Assembly: GCF_900099645.1 (NCBI RefSeq) | Contig: NZ_FMTL01000001.1 | Span: 1,364,001-1,428,000 of the forward strand | DNA length: 64,000 nt | Reading direction: 5' to 3' | Source: Pseudomonas peli | Lineage (GTDB): Bacteria > Pseudomonadota > Gammaproteobacteria > Pseudomonadales > Pseudomonadaceae | Shown: piece by piece, positions 36,201 through 46,157 of the stretch | Position numbering within the stretch: position 1 is the stretch's first letter | Layout of the letters: each line of letters opens with the position of its first letter | Notes under the pieces: model-generated | Told to the model about the DNA's origin: nothing | Databases searched by the model: none | Seen by the model: only the letters and a program-made list of their open reading frames with translations | Made by a program: the position numbers and the translations under genes

Positions 36201-38183
36201 ATGAGCATGGAACGTCTCAGTCAGCAAGTCGATGCTTACGTCACCTGGAAGCGCGAGCTGATGCGCGAAATCACCCGCTATCGCAGCTGGCTGCTGACCA
36301 ATCGGCTCAACTCTGACGCCGTGGAAGCCAAGCTTGAGCGCGCGCTTAAACTGTTGCGCACTGACCATATCACCCTGGCCTTTGTTGGCGAGTTCTCACG
36401 CGGCAAGACCGAGCTGATCAACAGCCTGTTCTTCTCCTCCTACGGCCAGCGCATGCTGCCGTCCCAGGCTGGGCGCACCACCATGTGCCCTACCGAGCTG
36501 TTCTTCGACCCACGTTCGGAGCGCTCCTATATCCGCCTGCTGCCCATCGAGACCCGCGTGTCCGAGGCCAGCGTGGCGCAGTTCAAACGGATTCCGCGGC
36601 ACTGGGTAAATATTCCGCTGGACCTCAGCGACCCGGACAACATGGTTCAGGCCTTTATCCAGGTCGCCCGCACCAAACCCATGCCGGTCGAACAGGCGAT
36701 TGCCCTGGGCTTTCACCCGGACATGCTGGAAAGCACCAATAAGCCCGGCGAAGTGCTGGTGCCGGCCTGGCGTCACGCCATGGTCAACTTCGACCACCCG
36801 TTGTTGCGTCAGGGTTTGCGCATCCTCGACACCCCAGGCCTGAACGCCCTCGGCAGTGAGCCGGAGCTGACCTTGTCGATGCTGCCTAGCGCCCAGGCGA
36901 TCATCTTCCTGCTGTCCGCCGATACCGGCGTGACCGCCAGCGACATGGCCGTGTGGCAGCAGCATATCCGCCAACTCGACGAAGACACCCAGACCAGCTT
37001 GTTCGCCGTATTGAACAAGATCGACGTGCTCTGGGATGACCTGGCCGGCGAAGCCTTTGTGCAGAACGCCATCCGCCAGATTCAGACCAGCACCGCGCGC
37101 CAGCTCGGCATCCGCGTCGAGGACGTGCTGCCGCTGTCGGCCAAGCAGGCGATGCTGGCCAAGGTGCGCAAGGATCCGGAACTGCTGGCCCGCAGCCAGA
37201 TGAGCAACCTGGAAAACCTGCTCTGCGAACGTATCATCGCGCAGAAGGAGCGCCTGCTCGAAGACCGCGTGGTCAATCAGGTGCTGAGGCTGCTGCAGAA
37301 CAGCCAGCACGTACTCAACCTGCGTCTGGAAAAGGTCAACGAGCAACAGGGGCTGCTGAGCAATCACCAGCACGACAACGGCCAGATGCTGTTCGAGCTG
37401 ACCGCCAAGACCAAGGAAGACCACAGCCAGCACCATAAACGCCTGCTTGGCCTGAAAACCAACCAGCGCTTGCTCAAACGTCAGGGCGACCTGCTGCGCC
37501 ACGCCTCGCGCAGCGAGCGCCTGGACGAACACCTGAACAAGGTACGCAAGAACCTCACTGGCAGCTGGACCACCCTGGGTATCAACCAGGCCATCCTGCA
37601 TTTCTTCCGCAGCATGGAGCAGGACCTGCACAACCTGGCCCAGGAAGCCGACATGGCCAACAAGATGGTCGCGGCCATCTACCGTCGGCACAACGAAGAG
37701 AACCCACTGCACGGCGTCGACGCACCGCAGTTCAACGTCAACCGCTACCTGCGTGAACTCAAGCAGCAGCAGACCAAGGCCGACCAGTTCCGCCTGCAGC
37801 TGAAAACCCTGCTGACCGAACAGCGCAGCCTGACCAAGCGCTTTTTTGCCACCCTGGTGCAGGAAGTGATCGGCCTGCACCAGCGCATGCGCCAGGAAGC
37901 CGAACAATGGGCCAGCGATGCGCTGATGCCACTGATGCAGCACACCCTGGAGCACAAGCAGCTGCTGGAAACCCACATGCTGCGGCTTAAAGCCCTGGCC
38001 CAGGAAACCCAGCAGGCGCGCCAACGCGGCCAACAACTGGCGCGTTACAGCAGCGAACTGGAGCAGCAACTGGCGCAAGCAAACGACATGCTGCGCATCC
38101 TGCGTCGCCCTGCCCCCGTGCAGCGCCAGGGCAAGGTGGTCAACCTGCCAGGAGCTGCGCGCCCGCACAGCATCGGCGAATAG
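36201..38183 (+). CDS. Dynamin-like GTPase family protein
   Basis: Large GTPase of the bacterial dynamin-like group; cellular role unknown. The 660-aa chain has G1 GEFSRGKT at residues 63-70, a G2-type threonine in GRTTMCPTEL, G3 DTPG near 209 and G4 NKID near 272. The last 330 residues are mostly helical, Gln/Leu/Glu-rich, with heptad-like spacing that suggests coiled coils. No transmembrane helix is visible, so membrane contact, if any, would be peripheral. GGAGG lies 10 nt before the chosen ATG; another ATG two codons later is possible. The gene lies between yggU and metX, where I do not recall an equivalent in PAO1. Confidence 0.82.
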   Translation: MSMERLSQQVDAYVTWKRELMREITRYRSWLLTNRLNSDAVEAKLERALKLLRTDHITLAFVGEFSRGKTELINSLFFSSYGQRMLPSQAGRTTMCPTELFFDPRSERSYIRLLPIETRVSEASVAQFKRIPRHWVNIPLDLSDPDNMVQAFIQVARTKPMPVEQAIALGFHPDMLESTNKPGEVLVPAWRHAMVNFDHPLLRQGLRILDTPGLNALGSEPELTLSMLPSAQAIIFLLSADTGVTASDMAVWQQHIRQLDEDTQTSLFAVLNKIDVLWDDLAGEAFVQNAIRQIQTSTARQLGIRVEDVLPLSAKQAMLAKVRKDPELLARSQMSNLENLLCERIIAQKERLLEDRVVNQVLRLLQNSQHVLNLRLEKVNEQQGLLSNHQHDNGQMLFELTAKTKEDHSQHHKRLLGLKTNQRLLKRQGDLLRHASRSERLDEHLNKVRKNLTGSWTTLGINQAILHFFRSMEQDLHNLAQEADMANKMVAAIYRRHNEENPLHGVDAPQFNVNRYLRELKQQQTKADQFRLQLKTLLTEQRSLTKRFFATLVQEVIGLHQRMRQEAEQWASDALMPLMQHTLEHKQLLETHMLRLKALAQETQQARQRGQQLARYSSELEQQLAQANDMLRILRRPAPVQRQGKVVNLPGAARPHSIGE

Positions 38184-38218
38184 CCCCGGCTCAGCTCTGC
38201 CATATCCGCCGTACCCCT

Positions 38219-38256
38219 GCCGCCCCATGCGCTTGCCGCCTGGGGCGGCGCTCTTT
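38219..38256 (+). terminator. Probable terminator after the GTPase gene
   Basis: GCCGCCCCA (38219-38227) pairs with TGGGGCGGC (38241-38249); a 13-nt loop separates them and a weak T-rich stretch (GCTCTTT) follows. It lies between the GTPase stop and the metX start. Confidence 0.6.
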
Positions 38257-38291
38257 AGACTGCGGCTCTTCCTTTATTGCGAGCAGGGTCG

Positions 38292-39431
38292 ATGTCGACT
38301 GCCTTTCCCCAAGACTCTGTTGGCCTGGTAACCCCGCAGGTGCTGCACTTTGCAGAACCTCTGGCGCTGGCCTGCGGGCGCGGCCTGGCCGACTACCAAC
38401 TAATCTTTGAAACCTATGGCGAGCTGAATGCCACGGCAAGCAACGCCGTGCTGATCTGCCACGCCCTGTCCGGCCACCACCATGCCGCCGGTTATCACAG
38501 CGCGGAAGACCGTAAACCGGGCTGGTGGGACAGCTGTATCGGTCCCGGCAAACCCATCGACACCAACAAGTTCTTTGTCGTCAGCCTGAACAACCTAGGC
38601 GGCTGCAACGGCTCCACCGGCCCGAGCAGCATCAACCCAGCGACCGGCAAAACCTTCGGCGCCGACTTCCCGGTAATGACCGTGGAGGACTGGGTACACA
38701 GCCAGGCGCGGCTGGCCGACAACCTCGGCATCCAGCAGTGGGCCGCGGTGATCGGCGGTAGCCTCGGCGGTATGCAGGCCATGCAATGGACCATCAGCTA
38801 CCCCGAGCGCGTGCGTCACTGCCTGGCGATTGCCTCGGCGCCCAAGCTATCGGCACAGAACATCGCCTTCAACGAAGTGGCGCGCCAGGCGATCCTCACT
38901 GACCCGCAATTCCATGGCGGACACTTTCAGGAACAGGGCGTGATCCCCAAGCGCGGGTTGATGCTGGCGCGCATGGTCGGCCACATCACCTACCTGTCGG
39001 ATGACGCCATGGGCGAAAAATTCGGCCGAGGCCTGAAGAGCGAGAAGCTCAACTACGACTTCCACAGCGTCGAGTTCCAGGTGGAAAGCTACCTGCGTTA
39101 CCAGGGCGAGGAGTTCTCCGGGCGCTTTGACGCCAACACCTACCTGCTGATGACCAAGGCGCTGGACTACTTCGACCCGGCGGCAGCCTTCGATGGCGAC
39201 CTGGCCAAGACCCTGGCCCACGTCAGCGCCGATTTCTGCGTGATGTCCTTCACCACCGACTGGCGCTTCTCGCCGGCACGCTCGCGGGAAATCGTCGATG
39301 CCCTGACCGCCGCGCGGAAAAACGTCTGCTACCTGGAAATCGATGCGCCCCAGGGCCACGACGCCTTCCTCATGCCGATCCCGCGCTACCTGCAGGCGTT
39401 CGACAGTTATATGAAACGGATTAAGGTGTAG
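38292..39431 (+). CDS. metX: Homoserine O-acyltransferase MetX
   Basis: Activates homoserine by O-acylation for methionine synthesis; acetyl or succinyl donor specificity varies in this family (pseudomonads often use succinyl-CoA). Alpha/beta-hydrolase fold: the nucleophile Ser lies in [12 protein letters not shown], the Asp in FTTDWRFSP and the His in [11 protein letters not shown]. 379 aa from the ATG at 38292, equal to the usual length. It is followed 2 bp later by metW, the conserved partner. Confidence 0.96.
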   Translation: MSTAFPQDSVGLVTPQVLHFAEPLALACGRGLADYQLIFETYGELNATASNAVLICHALSGHHHAAGYHSAEDRKPGWWDSCIGPGKPIDTNKFFVVSLNNLGGCNGSTGPSSINPATGKTFGADFPVMTVEDWVHSQARLADNLGIQQWAAVIGGSLGGMQAMQWTISYPERVRHCLAIASAPKLSAQNIAFNEVARQAILTDPQFHGGHFQEQGVIPKRGLMLARMVGHITYLSDDAMGEKFGRGLKSEKLNYDFHSVEFQVESYLRYQGEEFSGRFDANTYLLMTKALDYFDPAAAFDGDLAKTLAHVSADFCVMSFTTDWRFSPARSREIVDALTAARKNVCYLEIDAPQGHDAFLMPIPRYLQAFDSYMKRIKV

Positions 39432-39433
39432 CC

Positions 39434-40054
39434 ATGCGCGCGGATCTCGACATCATCCAAGAGTGGATTCCCGCCGGTAGCCGGGTGCTTGACCTGGGTT
39501 GCGGCAATGGCGAGCTGCTCGCCTGGCTGGCCGAACACAAGCAGGTCAGCGGCTACGGCCTGGAAATCGATGCGGACAACATCGCCCAATGCGTGAGCAA
39601 GGGCGTCAACGTGATCGAGCAGAACCTCGACAAGGGTCTGGGCAACTTCGCCAGCAACAGCTTCGACGTGGTGGTCATGACCCAGTCGCTGCAAGCCCTG
39701 CATTACCCGGACAAGGTGCTGGCAGAGATGCTGCGCGTCGGCAAGACCTGCATCATCACCTTCCCTAACTTCGGCCACTGGCACTGCCGCTGGTACCTCA
39801 CCACCAAGGGCCGCATGCCGGTGTCGGATTTTCTCCCGTACACCTGGTTCAACACGCCGAACATCCATTTCTGCACCTTCGAAGACTTCGAAAAGCTGTG
39901 CCACGATCAGGGCGCAAAAGTCATGGATCGTCTGGCCGTGGACCGCGACCACCGGCACGGCTGGGCCAGCCGGATCTGGCCTAATCTGTTAGGTGAAATC
40001 GGCATTTACCGGATCAGCGGGCCTACTGCCCAGGATGTTCAAATCGCCAATTGA
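39434..40054 (+). CDS. metW: MetW, methyltransferase-like methionine biosynthesis protein
   Basis: SAM-methyltransferase-fold protein that works with MetX in methionine synthesis in many proteobacteria. The 206-aa chain has the SAM loop VLDLGCGNGELL (residues about 17-28), GLEIDADNIAQC, DVVVMTQSLQALHYPD and ITFPNFGHWHCR. It starts 2 bp after metX, using AAGGTG within the metX end as SD, so translation is coupled. Confidence 0.96.
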   Translation: MRADLDIIQEWIPAGSRVLDLGCGNGELLAWLAEHKQVSGYGLEIDADNIAQCVSKGVNVIEQNLDKGLGNFASNSFDVVVMTQSLQALHYPDKVLAEMLRVGKTCIITFPNFGHWHCRWYLTTKGRMPVSDFLPYTWFNTPNIHFCTFEDFEKLCHDQGAKVMDRLAVDRDHRHGWASRIWPNLLGEIGIYRISGPTAQDVQIAN

Positions 40055-40094
40055 GCGGCCTTATCCCAGGCCGCTGTCCATCTGGAGAACCCTT

Positions 40095-40514
40095 ATGCGT
40101 CGCATCGCACTTTTATTTATCGCCCTGTGCCTGAGCCTGCCTGCGCTGGCTGAACGCAAGCAGACGTTCGGCGACCTCGACGTTCACTACATCACCTTCA
40201 ACTCCAGCTTTCTGCAGCCGGACATAGCCGCGGCCAATGGCCTGGTGCGCAGCAAAACCCAGGGCGTGGTGAACATTTCCGTACTCAAAGCCGGCAAGGC
40301 CAGCAGCGCCAGCGTCAGTGGCGAAGTGAAGGATCTGGTCGGTCGCAGCCAGCCGCTGACCTTCAAGCAGGTCAACGAAGGTGAAGCCATCTATTACCTG
40401 GCGCAATTCACCTTCAGCCAACGTGAAATGCTGCGCTTCACTATCAACGTGCGCGCGGCCGATGGCGTGGCGCACAGTTTTAATTTCAACCAGGAAGTCT
40501 TCCCAGACGAATGA
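40095..40514 (+). CDS. DUF4426 periplasmic protein
   Basis: Exported protein of unknown function. Signal peptide [20 protein letters not shown] with cleavage after ALA; the 139-aa precursor continues with [33 protein letters not shown], which marks the DUF4426 family, and ends in a FNFNQEVFP strand. CTGGAG lies 7 nt before the ATG. It sits between metW and rdgB in the same order as PAO1. Confidence 0.92.
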   Translation: MRRIALLFIALCLSLPALAERKQTFGDLDVHYITFNSSFLQPDIAAANGLVRSKTQGVVNISVLKAGKASSASVSGEVKDLVGRSQPLTFKQVNEGEAIYYLAQFTFSQREMLRFTINVRAADGVAHSFNFNQEVFPDE

Positions 40515-40527
40515 TGGCCCTGAATAC

Positions 40528-41124
40528 ATGATGCCTTTCAACGAGCTTGTACTCGCCAGCCATAACGCCGGCAAACTCAAAGAGCTGCAGGCCATGCTCG
40601 GCAGCAGCGTACACGTGCGCTCAGTCGGCGAGTTCTCCATGGTCGAGCCGGAAGAAACCGGCTTATCGTTTATTGAAAACGCCATTCTGAAAGCACGCAA
40701 TGCTGCCCGCCTGTCAGGCATGCCGGCGCTGGCGGATGACTCCGGCCTGGCGGTGGATTTTCTCGGTGGCGCACCGGGCATCTACTCGGCGCGCTACGCC
40801 GATGGCCAGGGTGATGCGGCGAATAACGCCAAGCTGCTCGACGCTCTGAAAGATGTGCCGGATGCCGAGCGCGGCGCGCAATTCGTCTGTTGCCTGGCGC
40901 TGGTACGGCATGCCGACGACCCGCTGCCGATCATCTGCGAAGGCCTCTGGCACGGGCGCATCCTGCACGCCGCGCAAGGCGTGGAAGGCTTCGGCTATGA
41001 CCCGCTGTTCTGGGTGCCCGAGCGCGACTGCTCCAGCGCCGAACTGCCAGCGGCCGAGAAAAACCAGATCAGCCACCGCGCACGCGCCATGGCCCTGCTG
41101 AAACAGCGGCTGGGCCTGGCATGA
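40528..41124 (+). CDS. rdgB: XTP/dITP pyrophosphatase RdgB
   Basis: House-cleaning enzyme that hydrolyses non-canonical purine triphosphates (dITP, XTP) to monophosphates, keeping them out of DNA and RNA. 198 aa. Substrate loop [13 protein letters not shown], the [21 protein letters not shown] helix, [24 protein letters not shown] and the late [12 protein letters not shown] are all intact. Two adjacent ATG codons begin the frame and the first is used. The last four bases overlap hemW (ATGA). Confidence 0.97.
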   Translation: MMPFNELVLASHNAGKLKELQAMLGSSVHVRSVGEFSMVEPEETGLSFIENAILKARNAARLSGMPALADDSGLAVDFLGGAPGIYSARYADGQGDAANNAKLLDALKDVPDAERGAQFVCCLALVRHADDPLPIICEGLWHGRILHAAQGVEGFGYDPLFWVPERDCSSAELPAAEKNQISHRARAMALLKQRLGLA

Positions 41125-42281
41125 CCACGGCGTCCGGCGGTGGCTTCGCGCTGCCGCCACTTGCACTCTATGTGCACATTCCCTGGTGCGTAAAGAAGTG
41201 CCCGTATTGCGACTTCAACTCCCACACCGCCGGGCCCAACCTGCCGGAGGAAGAGTACGTCGACGCCCTGCTGGCCGATCTCGATGCTGATCTGGCGCAG
41301 GCGCATAACCGGCCGCTGAGTTCGATTTTCTTTGGCGGCGGCACGCCTAGCCTGTTTTCAGCCAAAGCCCTCGGTCGCCTGCTTGAAGGCGTGGAGCGGC
41401 GCGTGCCGTTTGCCGCCGATATCGAAATCACCCTGGAAGCCAACCCCGGTACCTTCGAACAGGCCAAGTTCAAGGACTATCGCCGCCTGGGCATCAATCG
41501 CCTGTCGATTGGCGTGCAGAGTTTCCAGGCGCCCAAGCTGATCGCTTTGGGCCGAATCCACGACGGCGACGAAGCGGTGCATGCCGCCGATATGGCACGC
41601 GCCGCCGGCTTCGACAATTTCAACCTCGACCTGATGCACGGCCTGCCGGATCAGTCCATCGAGGATGCCCTCAGCGATCTGCGCACCGCCATTGCTCAAG
41701 GGCCGACGCACCTGTCCTGGTATCAGCTGACCGTGGAGCCGAACACGGTGTTCTGGAACCAGCCACCCGAAGTGCCGGAAGACGATATTCTCTGGGACAT
41801 TCAGGAAGCCGGACAGGCCCTGCTGGCCGCTGAAGGTTACGCGCAGTACGAAGTTTCAGCCTACGCCCAGGCCGGCAGGGCCGCGCGGCACAACCTGAAC
41901 TACTGGACCTTCGGCGATTTTCTCGGCATCGGCGCCGGCGCTCACGCCAAACTCAGCCAGCCGGACGGGCGCATCAGCCGTAGCTGGAAAACCCGCCTGC
42001 CCAAAGACTATCTAGACCGCAGCAAACGCTTCAGCGCCGGCGAACGCGTCCTGGGTGCTGATGAGCTGCCCTTCGAATTTCTGATGAATGTGCTGCGCCT
42101 CACGGACGGCGTCGCCAGCGAACTGTTCACTCAGCGCACCGGCCTGCCGCTCAGCCAACTCGCCGCAGCGCGCATCGAAGCGCAAAAGCGCGGCCTGCTG
42201 CACAGCGACCCGACACGCCTGAGCGCCACCCGCGAAGGCCAGCTGTTTCTCAACGACCTGCTGCAGTATTTTCTACCCTGA
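41121..42281 (+). CDS. hemW: HemW, radical SAM haem chaperone (HemN-like)
   Basis: Haem-binding radical SAM protein thought to deliver haem to respiratory enzymes; formerly annotated as coproporphyrinogen oxidase. The cluster motif CVKKCPYC appears at about residues 23-30, with [30 protein letters not shown] and LMHGLPDQS. The length (386 aa) and lack of the longer HemN N-terminus fit HemW. Overlaps rdgB by 4 bp. Confidence 0.94.
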   Translation: MTTASGGGFALPPLALYVHIPWCVKKCPYCDFNSHTAGPNLPEEEYVDALLADLDADLAQAHNRPLSSIFFGGGTPSLFSAKALGRLLEGVERRVPFAADIEITLEANPGTFEQAKFKDYRRLGINRLSIGVQSFQAPKLIALGRIHDGDEAVHAADMARAAGFDNFNLDLMHGLPDQSIEDALSDLRTAIAQGPTHLSWYQLTVEPNTVFWNQPPEVPEDDILWDIQEAGQALLAAEGYAQYEVSAYAQAGRAARHNLNYWTFGDFLGIGAGAHAKLSQPDGRISRSWKTRLPKDYLDRSKRFSAGERVLGADELPFEFLMNVLRLTDGVASELFTQRTGLPLSQLAAARIEAQKRGLLHSDPTRLSATREGQLFLNDLLQYFLP

Positions 42282-42311
42282 CGCACACGCCGCCACGGCT
42301 AAGGACACCGG

Positions 42312-42635
42312 ATGGACCTGCTACTCGACCTGATCGTCACCCTGTCGCGCTGGAGCCGCAGCCACCTCTACGATATTTCCCTGGCGATCATGGCCACCCT
42401 GCTGGTGCTCTTCGGCCCCGGCATCAATGCCTGGGTGCAACGCAACACCAGCAGCATGAACTTCATCTTCCGCACGCTGATCTTCGTGCTGCTCTGCGCA
42501 GTGGGCTACGGCCTGCTGATCGTCTTCGCCACACCGTATCTGGCCAAAGGCCTGAGTTTCTTCAACAACTTCACCCTGGCCCCGGTGCTGATTCTGGTGT
42601 TCTTTATCATCGGCATCCTCGCCGACCGCAGCTGA
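42312..42635 (+). CDS. DUF3392 small inner-membrane protein
   Basis: Uncharacterised 107-aa membrane protein with three hydrophobic segments (about residues 20-38, 52-75 and 85-104) and a GPGINAWVQRNTSSMNFIFRT loop that is characteristic of the family. AAGGA precedes the ATG. Follows hemW by 30 bp and ends 8 bp before the convergent alcohol dehydrogenase gene. Confidence 0.9.
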   Translation: MDLLLDLIVTLSRWSRSHLYDISLAIMATLLVLFGPGINAWVQRNTSSMNFIFRTLIFVLLCAVGYGLLIVFATPYLAKGLSFFNNFTLAPVLILVFFIIGILADRS

Positions 42636-42643
42636 CTCGGCAA

Positions 42644-43723
42644 TCAGGCAAACGGCTTGATCGCCACCTTGAGCACACCATCGCGCTGATGTGCGAAGAG
42701 CTCATAAGCGGCGACGATGTCATCCAGCGCATACTGGTGTGTCACCAGCGCGCCGAAATCGACTCGCCCGGAGGCCACCACATTGATCAGCCGGCGCATG
42801 CGTTCCTTACCGCCCGGGCACAGTGAGGTAATGATCTTGTGGTCACCCAAACCGGCATGAAACGCCGCCAGGGGAATCACCAGATCCGTTGAATACACCC
42901 CCAGGCTGGACAACGTGCCACCCGGCTTGAGCACGCGAAGCGCACTTTCGAAAGTGGATTGCAGGCCCAATGCCTCGATGGCCGCATCCACACCACGACC
43001 ACCGGTCAGGTGCAGGATCTCTTCGACCACATCGACCTGATTGAAGTTAAGGGTGATGTCCGCGCCCATCTGCCGGGCAATCTGCAAGCGCTGCTCGACA
43101 CCATCGACCACGATGATGGTGCTCGCCCCGCGCAGCTTGGCCCCGGCTGTGGCGCACAAGCCAATCGGCCCCTGGGCGAAGACGGCGACCACATCACCGA
43201 TCTTGATATTCGCGGCTTCTGCACCGGCAAACCCGGTGGACATGATGTCCGGACACATCAGCACCTGCTCGTCAGTCAGGCCATCCGGCACCGGGGCCAG
43301 GTTGCCCTGAGCGTCTGGCACCAGCACATACTCGGCCTGGGTGCCGTCGATGCTGTTGCCGAAGCGCCAGCCGCCCATGGGTTTGTAGCCATGGCAGCTG
43401 CAGCCGCCATCCTGAGAGGAATAACCGTCCTGGCTGGCGTAAGAGCTGAAGCTTGGGCAGATGGCTCCGGCGATCACCCGCTGCCCCTCGTGGTAACCCT
43501 GTACGTTGCTCCCCAGCTTCTCGATGATGCCAACCGGTTCGTGGCCGATGGTCAGCCCCTTGGCCACTGGGTATTCACCCTTGAGGATGTGCACATCGGT
43601 GCCGCAGATGGTCGTGGTGGTAATTCGTACCAGCGCATCATTGGGCCCAACGGGCGGGATGGGCTTGTCCACCAGCTCGATGCGTCCAGGCTCGATAAAC
43701 ACCGCTGCTTTCATCATGCTCAT
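42644..43723 (-). CDS. Zinc-dependent alcohol dehydrogenase (MDR superfamily)
   Basis: NAD(P)-dependent medium-chain dehydrogenase. The catalytic zinc site is intact: Cys in TTICGTDVHILKG, then GHEPVG. The structural-zinc cysteine lobe of classical enzymes is replaced by a serine/glycine-rich loop (residues about 92-115) with two close cysteines, as in Clostridium-type ADHs. Cofactor-binding loop VVAVFAQGPIGLCA. The ATG at 43723 has AAGGAG 7 nt upstream and gives 359 aa. Substrate unknown. Single-gene unit between two convergent or terminated neighbours. Confidence 0.9.
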   Translation of the reverse strand: MSMMKAAVFIEPGRIELVDKPIPPVGPNDALVRITTTTICGTDVHILKGEYPVAKGLTIGHEPVGIIEKLGSNVQGYHEGQRVIAGAICPSFSSYASQDGYSSQDGGCSCHGYKPMGGWRFGNSIDGTQAEYVLVPDAQGNLAPVPDGLTDEQVLMCPDIMSTGFAGAEAANIKIGDVVAVFAQGPIGLCATAGAKLRGASTIIVVDGVEQRLQIARQMGADITLNFNQVDVVEEILHLTGGRGVDAAIEALGLQSTFESALRVLKPGGTLSSLGVYSTDLVIPLAAFHAGLGDHKIITSLCPGGKERMRRLINVVASGRVDFGALVTHQYALDDIVAAYELFAHQRDGVLKVAIKPFA

Positions 43724-43856
43724 GGTCAGGCTCCTTGTATGCGCTAGCACAGAGCCCTGACTGTAGCCGGATGACAGCTCGGCTACTTGTCCTGCATCAA
43801 CGGCCGGCGCAGTTCGCGTAATGCTCCAAGGCCACACAGCCTCAATCGCCGGGCAT

Positions 43857-43886
43857 AAAAAAACCGCCTGCAAGAGGCGGCTTTTT
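43857..43886 (-). terminator. Rho-independent terminator of the DUF1329 gene
   Basis: On the minus strand CCGCCT (43880-43875) and AGGCGG (43869-43864) form a 6-bp stem with a 5-nt loop, followed by a run of seven T residues. It lies 15 bp past the DUF1329 stop and upstream of the ADH gene. Confidence 0.88.
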
Positions 43887-43900
43887 CAGTGCGATGAGGC

Positions 43901-45244
43901 TCAGTTACCTTCGCGGCGCAGCGCCTGCGGGGTGAAATCGCGCGGCGTCAGCTTGGCGTTGAAGTTGTACATCGGCTCGTTGTTATCCAGGCCGTCGACA
44001 AAGTAACGCTTGCCCTTGAAGTCGTAGATGGTCTCCAGGGTACTGCCGAACATCGGCACGTCGTAGTAGCTGATCGGATGGCTTTCCTGCACACCGCTCA
44101 GCTCGCCGCTCTTGTCATAGAGGTCGGCGGCGAGGATCTGCCAGCTGTCTTCATCGATATAGAAGCGACGCTTGGCATACGGGTGGCTGAAGCCCTTGCG
44201 CAACTCAGCATCGACAACCCAGACGCGGTGCAGCTCATACCGCAGCAGTTCCGGATTCACGGTATTGCTACGCAGAATGTTGTCGTATGGGATGCCTTTC
44301 TGGTGCACGGCGTAGCTGTTGTAAGGCACCAGCATTTCCTGCTTGCCGACCAGGTTCCACTCATAGCGGTCAGGCGCACCGTTGTAGGAGTCGACCACGT
44401 CGGCGGTGGCCATGCCGTTGGTGTCCGGCTGCAGGGTGTCGTAGGCCAGCATCGGCAGACGGCGCACACGGCGCTCGCCACGGTTGAAGCGCCAGGCCTT
44501 GCGGATCGCCAACACTTGATCGAGGGTCTCCTGTACCACCAGCGCCGAACCTGCAAGCTTGGCCGGCGCGACCACCTTGTACTTGTAGTAGAACAGGGTG
44601 TTGTCCAGGTCCTGCGGGCTGACACCTTCACGGCCGTAAAGGAAGTAGATGTCACGTTCCAGTTTGAGCAGGTTATAGGCACCATTGCTCAGTACCGCCG
44701 CCTGGTTGGTGACAAAGCTGATCTGATCGCCACGGTAACGCATGATGTGGTTCCAGATAACTTCCTGACCGGTTTTCGGCAGCGGGAAGGGGATACCAGC
44801 AGCAGCACCGTCGACACCGTTACCGCCGGAAATCAGCTCAGCGGTCTGCGCGTTGAAGCGCGTAGCGTCATAGATGCGCTGCGGCGCTGCAGCGCTGCGA
44901 CGGGTCGGGAATACCCGCAGAAAGTAATCCGGATTTTTCTCCAGCAACGCCTTCAGGCCCGCCGGCAGCTGCGCCTGGTACTGCGCCAGGTTTTGGCTGT
45001 TGACCTGATACAAGGGCGCATCGGCGCTGTAAGGGTCAGGGTGATGCATGCCCGGCTGGTAGTTGGCTGGCGGTTGCGCCAAGCCACCGTCCCAGGCTGG
45101 AATGGTGCCAGCGGCATTGCCCGCGCGCTCACCGCCCAGTGGCGTCAGGTCCTGGCCCAGGCGCGCAGCCTGGGCACTGTCGACTTTGGCCTGTGCCTGT
45201 AGCGCGCACGTAGCCAGCAGCAGAATTGAAAGCGTTCTCAACAC
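43901..45244 (-). CDS. DUF1329 family exported protein
   Basis: Periplasmic or outer-membrane-associated protein of unknown function related in fold to LolA-type lipoprotein carriers. Signal peptide MLRTLSILLLATCALQAQA, cleavage after AQA. The 447-aa precursor has the family blocks LTPLGGERAGNAAGTIPAWDGG, IPFPLPKTGQEVIWNHIMRYRG, YKVVAPAKLAGSALVVQETLD, RRVRRLPMLAYD and KRRFYIDEDSWQILAADLYDKSG. It is downstream of trmB by 183 bp and probably has its own promoter. Confidence 0.93.
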   Translation of the reverse strand: MLRTLSILLLATCALQAQAKVDSAQAARLGQDLTPLGGERAGNAAGTIPAWDGGLAQPPANYQPGMHHPDPYSADAPLYQVNSQNLAQYQAQLPAGLKALLEKNPDYFLRVFPTRRSAAAPQRIYDATRFNAQTAELISGGNGVDGAAAGIPFPLPKTGQEVIWNHIMRYRGDQISFVTNQAAVLSNGAYNLLKLERDIYFLYGREGVSPQDLDNTLFYYKYKVVAPAKLAGSALVVQETLDQVLAIRKAWRFNRGERRVRRLPMLAYDTLQPDTNGMATADVVDSYNGAPDRYEWNLVGKQEMLVPYNSYAVHQKGIPYDNILRSNTVNPELLRYELHRVWVVDAELRKGFSHPYAKRRFYIDEDSWQILAADLYDKSGELSGVQESHPISYYDVPMFGSTLETIYDFKGKRYFVDGLDNNEPMYNFNAKLTPRDFTPQALRREGN

Positions 45245-45427
45245 AGCGATCTCCTCGCAGCCTGGCCTGAGGCAGGGCTGCTGTTTTTATGACCGGGGCA
45301 GTGCTGCCCGGGTTTATGTGCCGTCTTGGTGAGGAGCCGTCCTGGCGGGCGTCGGATTATTCCGATCTTGTGCAATCGTCCTTGTGCTTATGGTTTTGCT
45401 GCGCCGATACCTCAGCGCGTGAATCAA

Positions 45428-46147
45428 TCAATCGATGCGTTGGAACTTCAGATCCCATACGCCATGTCCCAGACGCTCGCCACGACGCTCGAACTTAGTG
45501 GTCGGACGCTCCGTTGGCCGCGGCACATACTGGCCGTCTTCGGCCTGATTCTGGTAACCGGGCGCGGCATTCATCACTTCCAGCATGTACTCGGCGTAAG
45601 GTTGCCAATCGGTGGCCATGTGCAACACGCCGCCGACCTTAAGTTTCTGTCGCACCAGCTCTGCAAACGCCGGCTGCACGATACGCCGCTTGTTGTGCTT
45701 GGCCTTATGCCAGGGGTCCGGGAAGAATAGCAGCACCCGATCCAGGCTGGCGTCGGCCACACAGTTGCGCAGTACGTCCATCGCATCGCAGCTGTAGACG
45801 CGCATATTGCTGAGGTTCTGCGTCATCAGACCGTTGAGCAGTGCGCCAACACCCGGACGGTGTACTTCCACCCCGATAAAGTCCTGCTCGGGCGAGGCCG
45901 CGGCCATTTCCAGGGTGGAATGGCCCATACCGAAGCCGATCTCGAAGGTGCGCGGCGCCGTGCGGCCGAATACCTGATCGAAGTCACGCAGGCCGTCCTC
46001 CGGTTGCAGGCCGAACTTCGGCCAGCCCTGATCGAGGCCACGTTGCTGGCCTTCGGTCATGCGCCCGGCACGCATCACAAAACTTTTGATTGCGCGGTGC
46101 TTGGAGGTGTCTTCAGCCGGCTCAGGCTGTTGCTGCAATTCAGTCAT
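45428..46147 (-). CDS. trmB: tRNA (guanine-N7-)-methyltransferase TrmB
   Basis: Methylates G46 in the variable loop of tRNAs using SAM. The 239-aa protein has the SAM loop [27 protein letters not shown], and the family signature [22 protein letters not shown], with a late [13 protein letters not shown]. Lies 10 bp after thiG on the same strand. Confidence 0.97.
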   Translation of the reverse strand: MTELQQQPEPAEDTSKHRAIKSFVMRAGRMTEGQQRGLDQGWPKFGLQPEDGLRDFDQVFGRTAPRTFEIGFGMGHSTLEMAAASPEQDFIGVEVHRPGVGALLNGLMTQNLSNMRVYSCDAMDVLRNCVADASLDRVLLFFPDPWHKAKHNKRRIVQPAFAELVRQKLKVGGVLHMATDWQPYAEYMLEVMNAAPGYQNQAEDGQYVPRPTERPTTKFERRGERLGHGVWDLKFQRID

Positions 46148-46157
46148 GCTGTGCTCG

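Noticed and set aside
36396..38228. A 610-codon open frame antisense to the GTPase gene
   Set aside because: The plus-strand gene has ordered G1-G4 motifs and an SD; the antisense product has repetitive Leu/Gln/Gly/Val composition without motifs.
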